A stretch of DNA of 8,679 bases. Source: Hyphomicrobiales bacterium. GTDB taxonomy: Bacteria; Pseudomonadota; Alphaproteobacteria; Rhizobiales; S144-23. Numbering within the stretch: the first letter of the stretch is position 1; every line of letters starts with the position of its first letter. The position numbers and the translations under genes were made by a program. A model generated the notes under the pieces. The model was not told the DNA's origin, searched no databases, and saw nothing but the letters and a program-made list of their open reading frames with translations. The DNA lies in NCBI GenBank assembly GCA_015494375.1, contig WGBL01000065.1, forward strand, positions 1 through 8,679, written 5' to 3'. This document shows positions 5,309 to 8,679 of this stretch, piece by piece.

Positions 5309-6331
5309 ATGACGACCGTCCAAGAACCAATTGACGCGACTTCGACCGCAGGCACCAAGCCACCGCTCACCCTGCTGCTGGCGGCGCCGCGCGGTTTTTG
5401 CGCAGGTGTCGACCGCGCCATTCAAATCGTCGAGCAAGCGCTCGCCCGATACGGCCCGCCGGTCTATGTCCGCCACGAGATTGTGCACAACCGCTATGTC
5501 GTCGAAAACCTCGAGCGCAAAGGCGCCATATTCGTGGAGGAGCTCGACGAGATCCCCGACACGAAGGCGCCGGTGATATTCTCGGCACACGGCGTGCCCA
5601 AAAGGGTGCCCGAGGAGGCGGCCGAACGCAATCTGTTCTACCTCGATGCCACCTGCCCGCTGGTGACCAAGGTCCATATCGAGGCGGCCCGGCTCCATGA
5701 GGCGGGCCACGAGATTCTACTCATCGGCCATGCCGGCCATCCCGAGGTCATCGGCACCATGGGCCAGTTGCCGCAGGGCGCCATCACGCTGATCGAGAGC
5801 GCCGAGGACGCGCGCCGCATCAGCCCGCGCGGCGGCGCGGGCGCCAAGCTCGCCCTCATCACCCAGACGACGCTTTCGGTCGATGACACCGCCGAGATCA
5901 TTGCCATCCTGCGCGCGCGCTTCCCGCATATCGTTGTGCCCGCCAAGGAGGACATCTGCTATGCCACGACCAATCGCCAGGCGGCCGTCAAGGCGATTGC
6001 GCCGCGCGCGGACTGTGTCATCGTGGTGGGTGCGGCCAACAGCTCCAACTCGCTGCGGCTCGTCGAGGTGGCCGAGCGCGCCGGCTGCCCGAGGGCGCTG
6101 CTGGTGGCGCGGGCAAGCGAGATTGACTGGAAGGCGCTCGAAGGTGTGCGGACCGTGGGCATCACGGCCGGCGCCTCGGCGCCCGAGGCGCTGGTGGAAG
6201 AGATCATCGAGGCCTTTGCCGCCCGTTTCGATGCCCATGTCGAGACGGTGGCAACAGCACGCGAGAGCCTTGTTTTCAAGTTGCCGCGCCCCTTGCGCGA
6301 GGCGTGCGCGCGGCCGGCGGAGAGCAGTTGA
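5309..6331 (+). CDS. ispH: 4-hydroxy-3-methylbut-2-enyl diphosphate reductase
   Basis: IspH is the last enzyme of the MEP isoprenoid pathway, reducing HMBPP to IPP and DMAPP with a 4Fe-4S cluster in the cytoplasm. The 340-aa product keeps the three cluster cysteines: C31 in PRGFCAGVDRA, C116 in DATCPLVTKVH and C217 in DICYATTNRQ. The substrate-site residues are also present: H60 in EIVHNRYVV, H94 in SAHGVP, and H144 and E146 in GHPEVIGTMGQ, plus NSSNS. It has about 18 extra residues before the conserved start, which is common in alphaproteobacteria. The ATG at 5309 was chosen because it is followed directly by that extension and has AGGCGA 8 nt upstream. It is first in an operon with thrB, its TGA overlapping the thrB ATG by one base. 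Identification is essentially certain. Confidence 0.98.
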   Translation: MTTVQEPIDATSTAGTKPPLTLLLAAPRGFCAGVDRAIQIVEQALARYGPPVYVRHEIVHNRYVVENLERKGAIFVEELDEIPDTKAPVIFSAHGVPKRVPEEAAERNLFYLDATCPLVTKVHIEAARLHEAGHEILLIGHAGHPEVIGTMGQLPQGAITLIESAEDARRISPRGGAGAKLALITQTTLSVDDTAEIIAILRARFPHIVVPAKEDICYATTNRQAAVKAIAPRADCVIVVGAANSSNSLRLVEVAERAGCPRALLVARASEIDWKALEGVRTVGITAGASAPEALVEEIIEAFAARFDAHVETVATARESLVFKLPRPLREACARPAESS

Positions 6332-7299
6332 TGGCGGTCTACACCGAGGTCTCGGACGAAGAGCTTGCGGCCTTTCTCGCCGGCTATGACATCGGTGAGC
6401 TGCTCTCATTCAAGGGCATCGCCGAGGGGGTCGAGAACACCAACTACTATGTGCAAACCGAGGCCGGTGCCTTTATCCTCACGCTCTATGAAAAGCGCGT
6501 GGCGGCGCGCGATCTGCCCTTTTTCCTCGGCCTCATGGAGCATCTGGCCGAGCGCGGGCTGCCGGCACCGACGCCCGTGCGCGATCGCAAGGGCCGCGTG
6601 CTGCAAGAGCTGGCGGGCCGACCGGCAGCGCTTGTCAGTTTTCGCGACGGCCTCTGGGTGCGGCGCCCGCGCCCAAGCCATTGCGCGCTCGTCGGCCGGA
6701 GCCTCGCCCGCATGCACCTGGCGGCGGCGGACTTTGCGCCGAGGCGCGCCAATGCGCTTTCGCTCGCCGGCTGGCGGGAGCTCTTTGCCACCATCGGCGA
6801 GGATGCCGAGCGGGTGGCGCCGGGCCTTGCAGCCCTCATCAAGGACGAGCTTTCCTTCCTCGCTGGCGCCTGGCCGAAAGGGCTTCCCGAGGGCGTCATC
6901 CATGCCGACCTCTTCCCCGACAATGTGTTTTTTCTGGGCGAGGAGGTCTCGGGCCTCATCGACTTCTATTTCGCCTGCAACGACCTGCTCGCCTATGACG
7001 TCGCCATTTGCCTCAATGCCTGGTGCTTCGAGGCGCCCAAGGAGTTCAACATCACCAAGGCCAAGGCGCTGCTCCGCGCCTATGGAGAGGTGCGCCCCCT
7101 CACGCGCGCGGAATACGACAGCCTGCCGATCCTGGCACGCGGCGCGGCGCTGCGGTTCCTGCTCACGCGCGTGCACGACTGGCTCCATACGCCGGCCGAC
7201 GCCCTTGTGCGACCCCACGATCCCCTCGCCTATCTCGAGCGGCTGCGCTTTCACCAGAGTGTGGCATCCGCGCGCGACTATGGGCTCGATCCGCAATGA
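6331..7299 (+). CDS. thrB: Homoserine kinase, APH-fold type
   Basis: This enzyme phosphorylates homoserine to O-phosphohomoserine with ATP, the step before threonine synthase. The 322-aa product belongs to the aminoglycoside-phosphotransferase-like ThrB type typical of alphaproteobacteria, not the GHMP-fold ThrB of E. coli. The opening MAVYTEVSDEELAAFLAGYD and FKGIAEGVENTNYYV (27-41) are typical. FILTLYEKR (48-56) carries the ATP-binding lysine region. The catalytic loop is H191-A-D193-LFPD-N198, and IDFYF has the metal-binding Asp211. I chose the ATG at 6331, with GGAGAG (6319-6324) 6 nt upstream, over an in-frame GTG at 6304 that lies inside ispH. The gene overlaps ispH by one base (TGATG) and rnhA by four (ATGA), indicating translational coupling. 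Confidence 0.96.
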   Translation: MAVYTEVSDEELAAFLAGYDIGELLSFKGIAEGVENTNYYVQTEAGAFILTLYEKRVAARDLPFFLGLMEHLAERGLPAPTPVRDRKGRVLQELAGRPAALVSFRDGLWVRRPRPSHCALVGRSLARMHLAAADFAPRRANALSLAGWRELFATIGEDAERVAPGLAALIKDELSFLAGAWPKGLPEGVIHADLFPDNVFFLGEEVSGLIDFYFACNDLLAYDVAICLNAWCFEAPKEFNITKAKALLRAYGEVRPLTRAEYDSLPILARGAALRFLLTRVHDWLHTPADALVRPHDPLAYLERLRFHQSVASARDYGLDPQ

Positions 7300-7835
7300 A
7301 CCGCGAGCGTGCGAGTGCCAAGCGCGCCAGGCCGCGTTCGGCGTCGGATGGCACGGTCGTCATCTACACGGACGGCGCCTGCTCGGGCAATCCGGGGCCG
7401 GGCGGATGGGGCGCCGTGCTCATCTATGGCGATGCCCGCAAGGAGATCAAAGGCGGCGAGCCCGAGACCACCAACAACCGCATGGAGCTGCGCGCAGCGA
7501 TTGAGGCGCTCGAAGCGCTCAAGCGGCCATGCCGGGTCGAGCTCCATACGGATTCCAACTATCTGAAGGAGGGGATCACGAGCTGGATCGAGCGCTGGCG
7601 GGCGAACGGCTGGCGCACGGCAAGCAAAAGGCCCGTGAAAAACGCCGAGCTCTGGCGGCAGCTCGACGAGGCGCGCCGGCGGCACGAGGTCCGCTGGCAC
7701 TGGGTCAAGGGGCATGCCGGCGAGCCCGAGAACGAGCGCGCCGATGAGCTTGCGCGCGAAGGCATGGCGCCGTTTCTTGGCGGACGCGGCGGCGATGAAG
7801 GGGATGGAAATGGCGGCGGGCAGAAGAGGGCCTGA
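7296..7835 (+). CDS. rnhA: Ribonuclease HI
   Basis: RNase HI cuts the RNA strand of RNA-DNA hybrids, removing R-loops and primers in the cytoplasm. The 179-aa product has the four metal-binding acids D26 (YTDGACSGNPG), E64 (NRMELRAAIEAL), D86 (HTDSNYLKEGI) and D150 (ENERADELA), and the catalytic H140 in VKGHAG. The basic handle with WIERWRANGW and KRPVKNAELW (97-120) is present, as in the E. coli enzyme. A basic extension of about 17 residues precedes the domain and a Gly/Asp-rich tail (from about 160) follows it. The start ATG overlaps the thrB stop (ATGA) and lacks a strong ribosome site of its own, so translation probably depends on thrB. It is last in the operon; a peroxiredoxin gene often follows in relatives but not here. 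Confidence 0.97.
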   Translation: MNRERASAKRARPRSASDGTVVIYTDGACSGNPGPGGWGAVLIYGDARKEIKGGEPETTNNRMELRAAIEALEALKRPCRVELHTDSNYLKEGITSWIERWRANGWRTASKRPVKNAELWRQLDEARRRHEVRWHWVKGHAGEPENERADELAREGMAPFLGGRGGDEGDGNGGGQKRA

Positions 7836-7840
7836 GCCCT
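7827..7840 (+). repeat. Small hairpin over the rnhA stop codon
   Basis: AGGGC (7827-7831) and GCCCT (7836-7840) form a 5-bp stem around CTGA, the loop carrying the rnhA TGA stop. No T-run follows, so this is not a clear terminator for the operon; no better plus-strand candidate is seen before the amtB end. Confidence 0.25.
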
Positions 7841-8166
7841 AATGAGCGAGCATAGGCGCGCGCAGAGAGGAGCGGCTCAGAAGGGGCATAAAAGGAGTTG
7901 AGGTCGCGTCGCTCTCTGGCAGGCGTGATCACCGAGGGGAATCCCAAGCGAAACAAAAAAGGCCCGGCGCGAGAGAGGAAGCGCCGGGCAGTCTGGAAAG
8001 GGGGCAATGCTTGGGGGGAGATCGCCGCTCGCAGCCCCCTTTCCGATTCGTGCGCTGTCTTTTGTCGCCGGCCGGGCGCCCAGCGCGCCCCAATGAAGCG
8101 GGCCTTAACAAGTGCGCTCTCAAAGGGGCACGATGGCTGGGAGCCCGACCGCGGCAGCGCGGGTAC
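7841..8166. other. Convergent intergenic region, rnhA to amtB
   Basis: The 331 bases between the rnhA stop and the amtB stop hold no convincing gene. The only clear element is the minus-strand terminator at 7951-7989. A frame starting with TTG at 7898 has a GGAG directly before it with no spacer and runs antisense into amtB, so it is not accepted as a gene. Confidence 0.6.
7951..7989 (-). terminator. Rho-independent terminator for amtB
   Basis: Read on the minus strand, GCCCGGCGC and GCGCCGGGC (plus-strand 7981-7989 and 7962-7970) form a perfect 9-bp GC stem around a 10-nt loop. It is followed by a C and then TTTTTTGTTT (7960-7951). This is a textbook intrinsic terminator. It lies about 180 nt beyond the amtB stop codon, so the transcript would have a long 3' untranslated part. 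The plus-strand reading has no T-tract, so it should not stop rnhA transcripts in this way. Confidence 0.85.
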
Positions 8167-8679
8167 CTATTGCACCACCTCGCCATGCAGATTGATGTCG
8201 AGGCCCTCGATCTCGGTGTTGTCGTCGACCCTGAGGCCCATCAACACCCGCACCACCATCAGGATGACGAAGGTGGCGATGGCGCAATAGACGATGGTGG
8301 CGATGATGCCCTCGATCTGGATCCAGACCTGGGCGACATTGCCTTCGAGCAGGCCCGCCGTGCCGCCCACCGATTCGGCCGCAAAGACGCCTGTCAGCAC
8401 GGCGCCGACAATGCCGCCGATGCCATGGACGCCGAAGACATCAAGCGAATCGTCATAGCCGAGCGCCCGCTTGACGGCCGTTGCACCGAGGAAGCAGAAG
8501 AAGCCCGCGGCAATGCCGATCCAGAGCGCGCCCATGGGCAGCACAAAGCCGGAGGCGGGTGTAATGGCCACCAGGCCGCCGACGGCCCCGGAGATGGCCC
8601 CGAGCACGCTCGGCTTTTTGTGCACAATCCACTCACACACCATCCAGGCAAGGGCCGCTGCCGCGGTGGCGATTTGCGT
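8167..8679 (-). CDS. amtB: Ammonium transporter, C-terminal part
   Basis: This is the 3' part (170 codons) of an Amt/Rh-family ammonium channel of the inner membrane, whose 5' end lies beyond the right edge. The visible part opens with TQIATAAAALAWM and continues through KPSVLGAISGAVGGLVAITP, PMGALWIGIAAGFFCFLG, YDDSLDVFGVHGIGGIVG and the last membrane helix IIATIVYCAIATFVILMVVRV. The His in FGVHGIGG is the second pore histidine of the family (His318 in E. coli AmtB). The cytoplasmic tail ending GLDINLHGEVVQ is the region bound by the PII protein GlnK in relatives. A glnK gene often sits directly upstream; here that position is outside the window. A start at 8643 would be internal and is rejected because homology continues to the edge. 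An intrinsic terminator lies downstream at 7951-7989. Confidence 0.96.
   Translation of the reverse strand, partial: TQIATAAAALAWMVCEWIVHKKPSVLGAISGAVGGLVAITPASGFVLPMGALWIGIAAGFFCFLGATAVKRALGYDDSLDVFGVHGIGGIVGAVLTGVFAAESVGGTAGLLEGNVAQVWIQIEGIIATIVYCAIATFVILMVVRVLMGLRVDDNTEIEGLDINLHGEVVQ

Noticed and set aside
7898..8290. Possible small gene starting with TTG after AAAAGGAG
   Set aside because: The GGAG touches the start codon with no spacer, and the frame crosses a terminator and runs antisense into amtB.

Overview
The window looks like a piece of chromosome from a GC-rich alphaproteobacterium, most likely of the Hyphomicrobiales (Rhizobiales). The reasons are the ispH-thrB-rnhA order with overlapping genes, the aminoglycoside-phosphotransferase-type homoserine kinase, the style of the NAD kinase and of the soluble-looking SLT-type transglycosylase, and palindromic intergenic repeats of the kind common in that order. 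This assignment is inferred from reading the proteins; no database search was possible.

Layout. Positions 1-537 hold no convincing gene. They contain a run of four long nested inverted repeats and a 14-bp tandem repeat that runs into the end of the next gene. A beta-carbonic anhydrase (538-1200, minus) and NAD kinase nadK (1674-2453, plus) diverge from a 473-bp gap. After nadK comes a partial duplication of the gene's own last codons. A cytoplasmic-looking lytic transglycosylase gene (2566-3567, minus) has three short direct repeats just before its start. A 460-bp gap follows, then a conserved lipoprotein of unknown function (4028-4681, minus) with a readable sigma-70-like promoter. The roughly 630-bp gap before ispH carries a 34-bp tandem repeat and, up to the ispH start codon, a second degenerate repeat of about 20 bp.

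ispH (5309-6331), thrB (6331-7299) and rnhA (7296-7835) overlap by 1 and 4 bases and read as one translationally coupled operon. They cover the last step of the MEP isoprenoid pathway, homoserine phosphorylation in threonine synthesis, and removal of RNA from RNA-DNA hybrids. The products have no shared pathway, so the overlap suggests a common need in growing cells rather than one process. A clear intrinsic terminator (7951-7989, minus strand) serves the convergent ammonium transporter gene, whose 3' part (8167-8679) runs off the right edge.

The genes are ordinary housekeeping genes. What is unusual is how many different repeats and palindromes fill the intergenic DNA. I found no sign of a new defence, mobile or biosynthetic system, no tRNA or rRNA gene, no CRISPR array and no insertion sequence with a transposase.
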